64,000 nucleotides of DNA from Anaeramoeba flamelloides (lineage: Eukaryota; Metamonada; Anaeramoebidae). Position numbers and translations under genes: made by a program. The stretch spans positions 8,432,001 to 8,496,000 of the forward strand of contig JANTQA010000026.1 of NCBI GenBank assembly GCA_027625915.1, read 5' to 3'. The notes under the pieces were generated by a model. It saw nothing but the letters and a program-made list of their open reading frames with translations. It was not told the origin of the DNA and searched no databases. Shown piece after piece: positions 1 through 12,752 of the stretch. Position 1 is the stretch's first letter. Each line of letters begins with the position of its first letter.

Positions 1-1256
1 TTCATTTATCATTTTGTCGAACGAAAAATCAAAATAATGAAAAAAATAAAAAATGATTCGAAATTAGGAATTTTTCTTAACATTGTAGAAAAATTTAAAT
101 ATTAATTACAAAAGAACGATTTTTGAAACTTTTCTCAAATCCTTTCTTTTTTACGAAATGAGAATTTGGAATAAAGATACAAATTTGAAAGAAATTTTTA
201 TTTTTTTCTCTAACATTTTTTGCCTTTTTTAATTGATCAAAAGTCGCCAATTAAACAAATAGAAAACCTTAAAAATACTTGCAAGCATTTTTAATGATCC
301 ACAAAATTTATTTTAGGATTTCTCTTTACATAATTTAGTAAAAAAAAATTTTTCTTTGAAGGTTTGACACAAATCGAAAAGTTCGGTTTTTGTCAAAAAA
401 AATTACTCTCACAAAAGAGTTTTACTTAAAAGAAGAACAATTTCTTTGACTTGATAGATGTATTTTAGAAAAAAATTGAAAGAAATTTTTCACAAATTGC
501 TCTCAAAATTCCAATTAACAAAACCAATTGATTTTTGAGCTGTAATTTCAAAGAAGTAATCGTGTTGATTCTTTGAAAATATTTGGTATTTTTTTAACAG
601 CTTTTCAAACATTTCAATAACAATAAGAGAATAAAAACTAACTAAAGCACTCAAAAAATAATTTACTATGCGATGGGAAAAGGTGAAATATTTGTCGAAT
701 AATTTGTTAACGTCATGTAAAATACCTAGGAATTTTAATTGAAAGAAAATATAAATTAACTACAAACAGTAATTGATCAAACTATTTTTTATTAAAACAA
801 TCCAACCAATGCAATTTTGATCTCTTTTTATTTTGAGATAAGATTGGTTCTTTTGTCGATCTCAAAAATAGTTGAACAGTTTCCACAATTTTTTTTTATT
901 GGTTAATAAATCAGAAAACTCTTAATAAAGATTGTATTGTATTAATTACTCTTTGGTTAATTATCTATTTGACTTTAATGGTTTATTTTTTCTTTTGTCA
1001 ATTAGTCTGGCTTTACACCTTCAAGAAGATGTGATTCTATTAATATCCACAATGGATCAAAAAGTTACATCCCAACACAGAAGTTTAATTCTGTTTTTAT
1101 CTCAAAGTATTGGACCATTTTTAGAATAAGGTAGACAATTACAAATTGGTGATATTCTCACAAAAATGTACATTAACAAAACTTCCCATAATCTAATAGA
1201 AACATTGTATCTCATAAGTACAATATTATATCATTTTAAAAGTTTATTTTTTTAAT
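1..1256. repeat. Non-coding AT-rich DNA with a diverged dispersed repeat
   Basis: No believable gene. The part from about 780 to 1060 resembles 15255-15530 inside the FKBP15-like intron: both hold a 'gatctcaaaaatag' segment followed some 180 bases later by 'gtgattctattaata'. A third, shorter match lies near 44480-44560, sharing a 'ttgatctta..ttttcattttcag' stretch with the second copy. The copies are too diverged to define ends, and I cannot name the family. Confidence 0.4.
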
Positions 1257-1272
1257 TACAATTTTTTTTAAT

Positions 1273-1536
1273 TTTCTCTGGAACTGCCCCGCCTATGAAA
1301 ATAATCGTAAAATCTGGATCTCTGAATTAAAAAAAATCAATCTATCTCAAATATTAATAAACAATAATATTTTTAATATTATTAACAGAAAAGATTCCAT
1401 AACGTTTATTAGCCCTAGTGGAAAATAAAAGTATATGCAAATCTTTAAAAAAATTTCTAAATCACAATTTAGGCATTCGGGCAAACAAGAGGAACTAAAA
1501 ACTCCCCCCCTTAAACAATAAAAAAAAAAAAAAAAA
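1273..1536 (+). mobile_element. 5'-truncated LINE tail (family L1a) with poly(A)
   Basis: The plus strand reads as the C-terminus of a LINE polyprotein: a 'CPAYENNRKIWISELKK' segment as found after the last cysteine of zf-RVT-type zinc fingers, then about 65 more residues with one in-frame stop, and a final TAA directly before a run of about 16 A. Both sides carry a 16-base target-site duplication (1257-1272 TACAATTTTTTTTAAT, 1537-1552 TACAATTATTTTTAAT, one mismatch). This is a classic target-primed insertion with heavy 5' truncation. Related copies lie at 40433-40522 and 41607-42045 on the other strand. Confidence 0.8.
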
Positions 1537-1552
1537 TACAATTATTTTTAAT

Positions 1553-2556
1553 ACAAAAATAACAAAATTTCAAAAAAAAAATAAAAGATCCCACTTTTAT
1601 ATTGGGTTGGTTGTTGGAGATTTCAACCAAAGAGTTTAAGAAATCAAACTAGAGAGATCCTTCTTGAACTTTATGAAAAATTTTTCAATTCAAAAAAAAT
1701 TTTAGGAACATATATAATATACTCAATTCACCAAAAGTATATGTACAAAATAATTCATTTTTAGTTTCAATGTTGAATAATAAAACACTCAAATTTAAAC
1801 CAATTTTTATTTTTCTTTTTATTCTTTAGAGTTTGAAATAAAATTAAGCTTTTAAAAGAAAAAAATCAAATTTCCATTTTTAACACGATAATTTTGTATT
1901 AAACACTTATTGATGTAATTAAAGTAATATATGTATATTATCCAATTATCAATGAAATATAAATAAAAAGTATAATCCTTATTGATTCTTTCTATGGGAA
2001 TATAACCTGTTCATCAACGGTACCATCTCCTGAAAATGTCCAAGGTTTTTTTTTTTTATTAAATATTGGTATTTTTATTATTTAACTTTTTATTTAAGAT
2101 AGTTTGTTCTTTTTTTCACCTAAATTATAACTATTAATAAAAAATTGGCTTAAATTTTTCTTTATTAAGTTTATATAAGCTCCATCCAAAAATATGGGGC
2201 AAAAAAATATCCATCAATATAAGAATAAATTCTTTATTCAGTTATTAAACTCAAAACTTTAGACAAAAAAAAACGAAGCCATTAATAATAATAAAACTCT
2301 TGATTAAAATTTGTGTTTATTGATCAAAGTTCGAAGAATAAAAAATAAAAATAAAAAAAAAACAATTGCCCCTAATTTTTGGAAAAATATCCAAAATTAG
2401 TAATGTCTATTTAACAATCTTTAGTTCGATCTTTTTTTCAATTTTTTTTTTGATAATGTGAAAATCATACTTCAATATATTTTTGATTTGATCTTTAGAT
2501 TTTTTGTTTTTCATTTGATCATTAACTTTTTTTTTTTCCCATTAACTTTTTTTGTG

Positions 2557-2588
<32 letters not shown>

Positions 2589-4627
2589 ATTAAAAAAAAG
2601 CAAAAAAAAAAAAAAAAAAAAAAAACTTTTTTTTTTTTTTTTTTTTTTGTTTATCTCACCTCTTTAATTGAAGTGTACAACTGTTCTGAGCAATTTTTCC
2701 ACCAAAGTCCATCGAAGTCAACTCAATTGTTTAGAATCAAAAGAATTTTTTGGTTGATTTCTTATCACATCTCTTCTGAACTTTGTTAAATTTTGGACAA
2801 TAATAATAAAAAAGTAAAAATGAAAAAAATGAAGAATTCGAAAAAATAATGAAATGAGAAATTTGACTCTATTATTTTTTCAAAATTAAAAATTTTGCAA
2901 AATAATTTTAATTCAAAAAAAAATATTTAGAATCCATTAATAAAACTTCAAAATACAAGAAATTAAGTATGATATGTTAAAAAACATATTATTGTTGTAC
3001 ATTTTGTATAATTGAATTAATATTAAGAAATAATTATTGAAATAAAAAATGCCCTATATTATTGGAAATAGCTTATATATATATATATATCTTTTATGTA
3101 TTTAGTTTTTCTCGATAATCGAGAAATTATTATCAAATAAAAAGGCAACTAAAAATGGCAAAAAAATAATACTAGAAATCAACTGTAATAAAAGAAATTT
3201 ACATACTAAGTGAAGTAAAGAAGAATGAAACAACAAATATGAAAATTTTTTAATTGGAATCATCAATATAAAATTTCAAGTAATATTGGGATACTATTCT
3301 TTATTTACCTATTTTTTTTCTATTTTGTGTAATGATATCCCTCTTTTCCAAAATAGCATAATAAAAAAGAAATAAATAATAAATAGTGATTAAAATTTTG
3401 CTCAATTTCTTTTCTTTTATCCATATTTTTTTTATTTTATCTTTTAAATTTCAAAATATAATCGCCCCTTTCTTTCGGATAATTTATTTGTGCTATTTCA
3501 ATCATCTTCCAGCAATTTCTGTCATAAAAATCAATCAAAAATTCAATACAACTTCATTTTTTTTGATTAAATATTTAATTAAAAAATAGAATCAAATTAA
3601 TAATGTTTTTTGAACTCAGATATTTGGAAAATAATTATTTTTTTACAGAAAAGTTTTGCCTTTCTTACATTCAACAAAAAAAAAATTAAATATTAACTGG
3701 ATTATATAATTATACCATGTTATTAACAATTTAGAGATAACTATAAAAAAATATTTATAGCATAAACAACCGATAAAATAATATTAACCCAATAAAACTC
3801 AAGATCAAAAAAAAAAAAAAAAAAAATAAAAAAAATAATTTTTATGGTAATAAAGGAGTGTACAAAATATCAAATTAGTGGAATAATGAACCAAGGTGTA
3901 AAGTTTTTTCGAAATACTAAACTCTTTCACAGACAAATCGGCGGGATTTTATTGGTTAAATATAATAGATCCCCTGTATTTAATCCAGTATTCTTCTCAT
4001 AATAAATTTACAAGCATTAGAACTAATTTTTTATTATTTTATATAATTATTTTATTTTGTTTTTTGATTTTTTTTTTTTTTTCGTTTCTGACTTCTTGTT
4101 CTTTTTTCTTTTAAAAAGATAATCTGAACAACAAATTTTTTTAATCCCAAAATTAACTTTAAGAAAAATATAGCTTTGTAATTTCTTTTTAAAATGAATA
4201 TTATTACTATTACATAAACTTTTGATCAATTATTATTTTTTTCAACATCGACTTTATTGTCCCATCATTAGACTTTGAAAAAAAAAATACAATAATATTA
4301 TAATTTGGGTAATAACTAAATTTAATCATATTCTGAGAAAAGGTGTTTTTTTTATAATTTGCATTTTATTATTTGGATGGAATTAATTTTTATAAATTTA
4401 TTTGTTTATTCAGGAATTTTGAAAGTGGTTCCCTATTTTTTTTTTTACTAATCAGCAAATTGGAACATATTTTTTATTATTATTAATAGTAAGTAATTTT
4501 TTTCTCTATTTAAAAATTAAATAAATTTCTTTCTGGTTATACTAATTATATATAACTTTTAAATAAAAAATTTCAAATATCAAAAAAAGTTTGGGCAAAA
4601 TTTCTTATTTTTACAAATCCTTTCATA
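1553..4627. other. Gene-free AT-rich stretch
   Basis: No coding region or clear repeat family found. It holds a striking T-run, A-run, T-run succession at about 2557-2648 that could fold into a long A:T hairpin, and a (TA)n tract near 3074-3090. Short open frames here are T-rich and read as low-complexity phenylalanine or lysine, with no recognisable motif. Confidence 0.5.
2557..2648. repeat. Alternating homopolymer tracts T(n)-A(n)-T(n)
   Basis: Runs of more than 20 T, then more than 20 A, then more than 20 T follow each other with only short interruptions. The arms are self-complementary. Such a block is likely polymorphic in length and difficult to assemble, so its exact length is uncertain. 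Confidence 0.85.
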
Positions 4628-4824
4628 TAACCAGTTCTAATTTTCAGGTACAAACTATGAATGGGATTTAAGGCACAATCAAATTCTCAAATTAAGGCAC
4701 AAAATTCATTTCTAGTAAAATTAATTGTAAAAAAACAAATTCCAAAAAATGTGCTTTAAATTAAGATTTTTTTGTGCCTTAAATTTTGTTAAAAGTTTGT
4801 GCCTTAAAAGTGGAACTAACTGTA
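4628..4824. mobile_element. Family A MITE (TA-flanked, GGCACAAA-type TIR)
   Basis: About 200 bases with inverted ends: the right end reads outward as TACAGTTAGTTCCACTTTT, and the left end is a diverged version starting TAACCAGTTCT. Repeated internal 'aaggcacaaa' / 'tttgtgcctt' motifs lie in opposite orientation on the two halves. No coding capacity. The TA at both ends fits a Tc1/mariner-like mobiliser, which is inference. Sister copies: 6358-6549, 56471-56677, 56676-56877. Confidence 0.75.
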
Positions 4825-4908
4825 TATAAACATCTTTAATTATCTTTTGATATGAAATTATCCCCGATACCAAAATTAACTGATATTTTAGAAAAAAATG
4901 CTGTTTTA

Positions 4909-5444
4909 TTTTTTTTTTTTTTTTTATTGAGGAGGAAGTGTAGATTACACTCTAAGTGCCCTTTTACTTAAATTCCCTTTCAGAAATTTAAGCGTAAAAT
5001 CATAGATTTCACGATTATTAATTAACGAAAATAATTTTAAGCTATCATAATTTAAAATTATTTCATTAAAATTTAATTCTTTTAACTTTTTCAGAAAAAT
5101 TAATCTATCTTTTTTATAGGAAGGACATACCCATAAAAAGTGATCAATATTTTCTATTATTTCCTTATGTTCATATTTTAAACATAAAGGACAAAATTTA
5201 TTTGAATTTTTATTTATTACATAATAATATCTATTTAAGCAGTTGGTAAATGTTCTGAATTTTAGAATTGTTGAACTTGATGGATAACTTAAATATCTTT
5301 GATTAATAAATAAATTTTTTTGGTTTTTTAATTATTGCGAAATATTTTTGTACCTTCCAACTGGTAGAATTCAACAACTCATTATAATTATAATTATAAA
5401 TTTCCTTTTTAAGAAGGTTTAAACTCTCCTACTCCCAGTTAATT
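4909..5444 (-). mobile_element. 5'-truncated LINE tail (family L1b) with zf-RVT finger
   Basis: Read on the minus strand this is the 3' end of a LINE. An open stretch of about 120 residues includes a zf-RVT-type zinc finger (CPLC-x19-H-x4-C, with the segment NKFCPLCLKYEHKEI) preceded by a typical 'ILKFRTFTNCLNRYYY' helix. It ends in TAA at 4945-4947, 20 bases before a poly(A), which appears as poly(T) at 4909-4925 on the plus strand. A perfect 16-base target-site duplication, AAAAAATGCTGTTTTA, flanks it (4893-4908 and 5445-5460). The reading frame shifts once near 5320. The perfect duplication suggests a fairly young insertion. The protein end differs from family L1a. Confidence 0.88.
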
Positions 5445-5460
5445 AAAAAATGCTGTTTTA

Positions 5461-6357
5461 AAATTATAAGGTAAAGCTTTCACCAAAAAAATATATTATT
5501 TGGTTTATATAGGAATAATATAACAAACTATTTATTACAAGTTTTTTTACAATTTAAAATTTGAAATCCCCCCCCTCATTTTAACATTATTTAATCTGAT
5601 ATAAAAAAAATTCTTGTAATTTTACAAACATTAAATTTTAAAGATAAAAAAAATATTAAAAACCAACAAAATAATAAAACAGTTCTAAAAAATAGAAATT
5701 TTTTCTAAAAAAAAACAAAAAATCATTTTTCAGATAAATTGGAAGAAAATAATTAACTGTAAGAAATTGAGAATAGTTCATGGATTTTATTTAAGATTTT
5801 TTTTATTGATCTTGGCGTGAAAAAAAAATACTTCTTTAAAGACTTGATATTATTTTCACAAATACAATAAAGTAAAAGTTAGTATTGTTTTACAAAGAAA
5901 ATTAACTCTTTAAACTTAAAATTGATCTTTTAAATTTTTGTTTAATACTCTAATATGTATCCTTCTGCTTTTATTTAAGGTCATTGTTTATGAGTTAAAT
6001 TTGTTTCTGTGTCTTTAAATCTAAAATCAATTTTTTTCAAAAAAAAAGAATTCTATTTTTTATCCACCAAATCTAGCCAAAAATCAACAATAAAACTATC
6101 TAAACCCTAAACTTTCTCAAATAGAGTGAATAGATACTCATACAGACAGAAAAAAAAAATCTAAAATATGTTGATATGGCACAAAGGAGAATAAATGATG
6201 TGTACCACTACATGTAGAAGATGTAAAGGATATCAAAAAAAAAAAAAAAAAAACTAGAAGACAAAGAGAAAAATCAACTTTAAAAAAATCTATAATGTAA
6301 TATTCAATATAATTGCAAAAAAAGTATATATACAGATTACTAAGAAAAACGAACATA
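5461..6357. other. Gene-free AT-rich stretch
   Basis: Nothing recognisable apart from short homopolymer runs. No open frame has coding character. Confidence 0.5.
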
Positions 6358-6549
6358 TAGTCAGTTTTATATTAAGTCACAAACTTTCTACAGAATTTAA
6401 GGCACAAAAAATCAGCAATTAAGGCACAAAATTCAAATTCTAATAAAATAATTTATATAAAAAAAATTTCAAAAACAGTGCTTATTTTGAGATTTTTTGT
6501 GCCTTAACTTTCGTTGAAAGTTTGCGCCTTAAAAGTGGAACTGACTGTA
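6358..6549. mobile_element. Family A MITE
   Basis: Second copy of the family at 4628-4824: TA-flanked, inverted ends 'tcagtt..' and '..gaactgactgta', and the same paired 'aaggcacaaa' / 'tttgcgcctt' subterminal motifs. Non-coding. Confidence 0.75.
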
Positions 6550-7155
6550 AGATAAATAAATGACATCAAAGAAAGTATTATTGTTGAATATTATATCCCA
6601 ACCAGTTATCAGGGAAAGGTATTAAAACTCGTATAATCACCAACAACAGAAAACCTTAAAATTTACTTGGTTCAAATAACTTTCATTTTTTACTTATATT
6701 TTGTTTAAAATCATCATTTTTTTTTGTTTTTTTTTTTTACTTTGCTTATTCTTTACTTTTTTTTCATTAATTTTTTTAGAAAATTACATTAAATTAAAAA
6801 GACTTTTAATAACTGTGCTTATTTTGTCCTCGCTTTGAATTAGTTGACACGAATTTTGTCACTTCAAAATTCTTGATTTACCGGTTTATGTGTTTTTTTT
6901 TTTGAACCTTAACAATAAAATCCTAAAAAATATATTTTTAAAGAAATTCATATTTACACTTGTGTAGTACCCAAGTTGGCTCATTATTTAACAATTTGCA
7001 AAAAAAAAAACAGGTTCTATTCAATAAAGTATTAAAAAAAAACTGTTTATGACAAAAATTTGAAGATTTTTTTTTCTAATTATTACGATTCAAAAAAAAT
7101 GTATATCGAATTATAGACAATTTAATAAGTTTCTTTCTTATTTATTTATTCCAAA
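6550..7155. other. 3' flank of the Dus1 gene, no other content
   Basis: AT-rich, no gene or repeat recognised. The last 100 or so bases lie downstream of the minus-strand dus1 stop codon and presumably include its 3' UTR. Confidence 0.5.
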
Positions 7156-8274
7156 TTAATTATTAAACAGCGAAACTATTTCTTCGTAAGGATCATTTGA
7201 CTTGCCCTTTTTCTTTTCAGAATTTGAGTCTTTTGGATCAATTACTGTAATTTTCAATTCTTCAAGTTTATTTAATACTTTGATCATTTCTTCTGTTGAG
7301 GTCATTTTCTCTCTCAATTGGTTGGCACTATAAAATTGCTTACCAATTATATAATAAAGGTGAGAGCGGATTATGTGCTCTGAGACTATTTTAAATTGTT
7401 TTTTGTCTTGTTTTTGAAGAATGAATTCAACCAACTCGTTCGCACACTTTCTTCTTTGGTGCTCCCAGTTGAGATCACCACGGTTGCCAATATTTAAAAA
7501 AAGCCAGGGGTTGTTCAAACAGCCCATTGCAACCATAACCGCGTCTGCCTTGGATTCCTTTAAACATTCTTTGTAATCTTGTAAAGTTTCGATAGATCCG
7601 TTCGCTATCACTGGTATTGTTACCGATTCCTTAACTCTTGCAATTGCACCCCAATTTGTCTTTGTCATTTTTCGTCCTTTGTTAAACCGTGTCCTGCCGT
7701 GCACAGCCAAAATGGCACAGCCTGCTTTTTCTAATTGCTTGGCAAACGTAATTGTTTTTTCGACATCACCAACCATTTTGTCTTCGCTGTCGGGGATTAA
7801 GCGAATTTTGCAAGTGACTGGGATGCTCAGGTTTTGGTCTAATTTTTTGACAATCTCCACACACAATTGCCGATCCTCTTCAGTGTCAAGCAGATAGGAT
7901 CCATAATGCCCCTTTCCTGCCACACTAGGCTGTGGGCACCCCATGTTAACATCAATTGCATCACATTTGTCTTGCACGAAAAGAGCAGATTGCAATAAAA
8001 CGTCTGGATCGTTTCCTGCAAACTGTACAAAAAGCGGACGATCTTTCTCATGGAATTGGATATTGTTTTTCCGAAACTTTAATGAATGGAAATGCTTCGA
8101 AATCATCATTGGTGTATAGCACAAATCTATTCCTTTTTTTCTCATATAGAGCCGGAATGGTAATTCAGACATTTGGACCATTGGCGCCAACACTCTTTTT
8201 GGTGATCCGATCGATTGATAAAATTCATAACCCGTTAATTTTGTTGTTGTTTTTGTTTGTTTTTGAAGACTCAT
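7156..8274 (-). CDS. dus1: tRNA-dihydrouridine synthase, Dus1 type
   Basis: A 372-residue flavoenzyme of the Dus family. Dus1 reduces uridines 16/17 in the D-loop of cytosolic tRNAs, using NADPH and FMN. The TIM-barrel signatures run in order: APMVQMSELPFR near residue 30; LCYTPMM near 51; NMGCPQ with the presumed catalytic Cys113, followed by GKGHYGSYL (the GHYG variant is typical of Dus1 rather than Dus2/3); CKIRL with Lys155; VHGRTR with His192; IANGSI near 223 for phosphate binding; and a degenerate GRG-like motif as VAMGCLNNPW near 248. The C-terminal part is the helical RNA-binding domain with a short lysine-rich tail. An in-frame Met lies 14 residues upstream, but the family match begins just after MSLQKQ, so I start there. 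Single exon, no disruption. Confidence 0.93.
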   Translation of the reverse strand: MSLQKQTKTTTKLTGYEFYQSIGSPKRVLAPMVQMSELPFRLYMRKKGIDLCYTPMMISKHFHSLKFRKNNIQFHEKDRPLFVQFAGNDPDVLLQSALFVQDKCDAIDVNMGCPQPSVAGKGHYGSYLLDTEEDRQLCVEIVKKLDQNLSIPVTCKIRLIPDSEDKMVGDVEKTITFAKQLEKAGCAILAVHGRTRFNKGRKMTKTNWGAIARVKESVTIPVIANGSIETLQDYKECLKESKADAVMVAMGCLNNPWLFLNIGNRGDLNWEHQRRKCANELVEFILQKQDKKQFKIVSEHIIRSHLYYIIGKQFYSANQLREKMTSTEEMIKVLNKLEELKITVIDPKDSNSEKKKGKSNDPYEEIVSLFNN

Positions 8275-8701
8275 TTCAATTATACAGAAAGAAAAAAATG
8301 AAAAGTAAGAGATCAAACTAAAGTGAATTTGATTAAAACGTGAAGAAATATTGGTTATTAACTCGGGTATTGTTATTTGATTTTATTTCTTAATATTCCA
8401 AATTCTTTTTTTTATTTTCAAAATGTAATTTAGAGACTGGTTAATGTATAGTGTTTTATTAAAATATAATTTTATCTTCACTAACTTCCGAATTTTTATT
8501 TTTTGATATTTTTTTTAAAAAAAATTAGGGTCAAATAAAATATTCTATTTATTGAGACAGTAGAGTTTATCAAATATGAGCTTTAAAATTTTTGATATTG
8601 TTGTTGAATGGTAAATTGTATTTTTGTTGAATGGTTCAAATCTCAAGAAAAATTCGATTTTGAAAATTGTATTAAAAGTTGATTTTATAAATTACAAATT
8701 G
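8275..8701. other. 5' flank of dus1
   Basis: Upstream of the minus-strand dus1 start. AT-rich. No promoter element can be named from sequence alone. Confidence 0.4.
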
Positions 8702-9177
8702 CAGTGGTGTAACTAACCCGTGTTTTTTATTTTAACCCATTACTAAAATTTAACTCATGCAAAAAATATTGGCTAACTCTAGAAATAAAAGAAACAAATC
8801 AATGGGATGAAAACAGTATATAAATAAGAAATTGGGTTCTTTAAATAAATTTGAAAAAAGAATTATGAAGATACTAGAAAGATTAAAGGTTAATTTTTTC
8901 ACAAAAAAATTAACACAATTTCATTTTTTGAATTTTTATAAAAAAATCATTTAATCTCACAAATTTTATAAATATTATGAAATTTTTGAAACAAAAGCAT
9001 TTAATATAATTGATCCATTTTGATTAATCAAAGATCTAACCTCTAAAGTCAATTTGGTTCTGAACCAAGAATCTATAAGTGATTTCTGGTCTTCCAATAC
9101 CCAAGTCTGAAAAAAAAACACGAGTTAAATTTTAGTAATGGGTTAAAGGTTGTCTGAACGGGTTATTTCCACCACTG
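8702..9177. mobile_element. Family G TIR element (CAGTGGTG ends)
   Basis: A 476-base element with terminal inverted repeats: left CAGTGGTGTAACTAACCCG, right CGGGTTATTTCCACCACTG. A second inverted pair just inside matches perfectly ('ttactaaaatttaactc' / 'gagttaaattttagtaa'). CAGT ends next to a TA on the right suggest a Tc1/mariner-type MITE. No transposase frame remains. Only this copy is seen in the window. Confidence 0.78.
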
Positions 9178-11318
9178 TACCATCAAAAAAAGATCTATTG
9201 TAATGGTCAAAAATTACTTAAATTTCAGATAATATTTGTATTTTATAACAAATTTAAAGTTTGAACTATCAACCAAAAGACTTTAAAGTTGACAAATACC
9301 TTTCTTATATTTGTGGCAAAATATAGATTAATTGATAAAAAATTCAACAATTCAAATCAAATAATTAAGTCAAAGATTATATTGACAAATTATTTTAGAA
9401 ATATTGGAAATATTTTGATGTTACAATTTGTTTTATATAAAAACAAAAACTAAGTAATCATTCTTTGGGTTTTTATGAATTTAATTATTGAGAGAATGTT
9501 GAAATTAAAGAATTCAACAAATAAATATTTTTTGGAGTGTATCTTAATTTAAATTTTAAAATATTGTGATATAATTATTTCGAGTTTCTATCTTTAGATT
9601 TGGAAAAGGAATTAAAAAAAAATTTAAAAATTAAAATTTTTAAGAGTGATATTAGAAAAAAAAAACATATAATTTATTGCTCAATAATATTTAAAAGATT
9701 TTTTCCAATCAATTTACAAACGAAAAAAACTAATATAATCTACTTCCAACGGCAATGTAGTTAATTATAGATGAATCAAGACCAGATATATATCGTTAAG
9801 GATTAGGAACCATAATAAAAAAATATTCTTGTAAAATTAATATCAAAATCAAAAAAAAATTTGTTACATGTTGAAATTCAAAAATAAAGTAAAAATATGA
9901 TTACTATCATACCAGATTAACTTTAAATATTTATTTCAGAAAGAGAAATTATATCTATTAAATGTTGAATCTCATTTCCCCAAATTAAAAAATTTCAATA
10001 TACCACATATTTTGAAATTGTTTAATAATAATATTATTTACTTCAGAAGAAGAATACAATCCGATTCTCGGTTTCGTGAATTACACTAAAATACATGTTA
10101 ATAATAAAACCATCAAGTTTAAACTAATTAATGATAAAACATTATACTTAATTTGAATATATATATATATATATATATTTAATTTAAACTTGTAAAAAAT
10201 ATAATTTCTTAATTCAATTAACAGTTCAAATCATTTTTTCTTCATATCGAATAAAAAAAAATAAGAGAAAAACACCAAAACAAAAAAAATAAAAATTATC
10301 CCAAAATACCTATTAAAATCTTTTAAATTCAACTTAAAATCTGAAAAGTTATCTTTTAAAATCTTGAATATTATTAATAAAAAATAATAAATTTATTATC
10401 CAAGCGAGGAATTCATCATCAAAGATCTTAGGCTAGAAATATTAAGATAACTAAGAAAAAATAATGATATAAAATTTAAAACAAAAAATACTTAAAATAG
10501 TAATCTACAAAACAAAAAATATCTACTCGATAAATGATTAGTTATTTTGTTCCAATTTATTTTTACATTTTATATAAACAAAAATATTCAAATTCTGAAG
10601 ATTCCTTATTCAAATATTTGAGATTTAATACACCTTAAGTCTGATTTTAATTTAAAATTATATACTGATTGGATTTTATGACTTTTTGAGATAATACTGA
10701 ATAGTTGGCAATAAAATAGCAAATAAAAACACGATTCGATATCTTTTATATTTCAAGTATGAATTGTTACGACTATTAGATTATTGTTGATCAAAAAATT
10801 TTGTATATTTTTTGAGTGAAGCTAAATTAAAAGCATTGTTAAACAAAAACCAAAAAAATATACGAATTTTGAATTTAGTATTTATTAAAAATCAAGGTTT
10901 TTTTTCGTTAATGGTTGAAATAAATATTGGCTTACAATTACCATATAATAACTTGAATTTGAAGGATATTACCTCACCAAATCTCGAAATTACTTTCAAA
11001 AAAATATGGAAATATTTTCAAATATCTGATTTTGAATAATAAAAGTTTATTATTTTATCTCTAAATAATTGAAATTATAATGATTTGATCAATAAAATTT
11101 TATGACGTTAAATAAATTATTGAAAACTAACTAAAAGATTATTATCTCATCTGATCTTTTAAATAATTAAATGTGTAATTCAAATAGTTGATTATTAAGG
11201 GTTAAGGGTTGGAAATATACTGAATCTTAAATGTTAGGATTTTGATGTCAAATATATTTGAAAATTCTATTTCAAATGATGTACATGCATCACCAACCGA
11301 CAATTTTCAACATTTTAA
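9178..11318. other. Gene-free stretch with a (TA)n tract
   Basis: A (TA)n microsatellite lies at about 10158-10180. A 75-codon open frame at 10812-11039 begins with TTG rather than ATG, matches nothing I know and has codons dominated by A and T. I do not call it a gene. The rest is featureless. Confidence 0.45.
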
Positions 11319-11494
11319 TACTGATATTTGAATTATAAACGCGAAAAAAAATTCACTTCATTTTCAATTTCCTTTTTAAATGAGGACCATAAATCCAATC
11401 GAGTACTCTTCTTTTGAGAGAACTCAATGTATTAAAGAAAAATATTGAAAAAGAAATAAAAAATTTTTTCCCATTTATAATTTAAATACCAGTA
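11319..11494. mobile_element. Family D MITE (about 176 bases)
   Basis: Inverted ends: left TACTGATATTTGAATTATAA, right reading outward TACTGGTATTTAAATTATAA, with 'cacttca' in the left half. A second copy of nearly the same length lies at 27380-27556. Non-coding. Confidence 0.7.
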
Positions 11495-12719
11495 GTAACT
11501 TATTTTTCTTCAATAATTTTGAATTAACTGGTTAATAAATAAAGGTTTAAAAACGAAGAATTAACCAATGTATAGACTGTGAAAATGGATAAGAAAAGAT
11601 TTAGGAGTTATTTTTTAAATATTAATTGATATTTGTATATAAAACTATATATGATTTCGATTTAAGAACGTTTTTCCTTAAAGCCAGTGAGGATTATTGT
11701 CCCAGAAATATTTGATAGTAATTTCATAAATCCACTCTAAGTTAACCTTTCTTTGAAATTCATCTTTATCATCCTTTATGATAATAAAATTGAAATATTT
11801 GAGTTTTTTATTATGGTTTTTTTTTTGTGTTTTCTCCTTTTTTCATTTTTTTATATCTCCTATAAAACGATCAATATCATCAAAAAAAATTTTTTTTCAG
11901 ACAATATAGTTATATTTTTAGACTAAAACCTTTTTACTCATTTGCATGTTTATATTTTTATATCATTTGAAAAAAAAGTGAATTTGAATAATACTATTGT
12001 TGATTTCAAGTTTCAGGTTGGTTATTTCTTCTCAAAATTTCCAGCAAATTTAACAATTTTAGATATTGTTTTACAATTTCGTGTTTTTTTTTCTCACTTG
12101 AAAGAATCAATTTTTTTCTTGTTTAGAATTAAACTGAGTCAATGAAATTTTTATTTCATCCACCATTTCTCTAATTTATTTATTTTATCTATTTTTAAAT
12201 CTCTCAACATATTGTTTCATCTAAAAAATTTTAGATGTTTGATGAAATACATATTTTCCAATAGGGTAATATTAACGATGGGATGGGTTGTAATTTGAAT
12301 TTCATAATATCTGAGAAGTACTGGTTATTGTCTTGATTATAATTTATAGTTTTTTTTTTTTTTTTTTTTGATAAAAAAGGGTATATATTTCATTGAGATA
12401 TTGTATGAGTTAGATTAATTTGTTTAACACTTATCATATTTGTTACTAAAAAATAATAACTTTGAATCAGATCGATTTGGTATGAATTTGATTTTTTTTT
12501 CGTTTGTAAATAGATAAATAGATATATATATATATATATTATTATTATAATTTAAAACTGTTGAATGTCTTTTTAAATGTTATTGGAAGTAGCTCTGAAG
12601 TAGTTTTCTATCATATTCTTATCAAAAAAAAATATTGTTAATTTTTCGATCAAGTATCATTTGATCTAATCTCCTTAAGTTATTATTTTGTTTTTCAAAT
12701 TTGAATTTTTCTTTTATTT

Positions 12720-12752
<33 letters not shown>

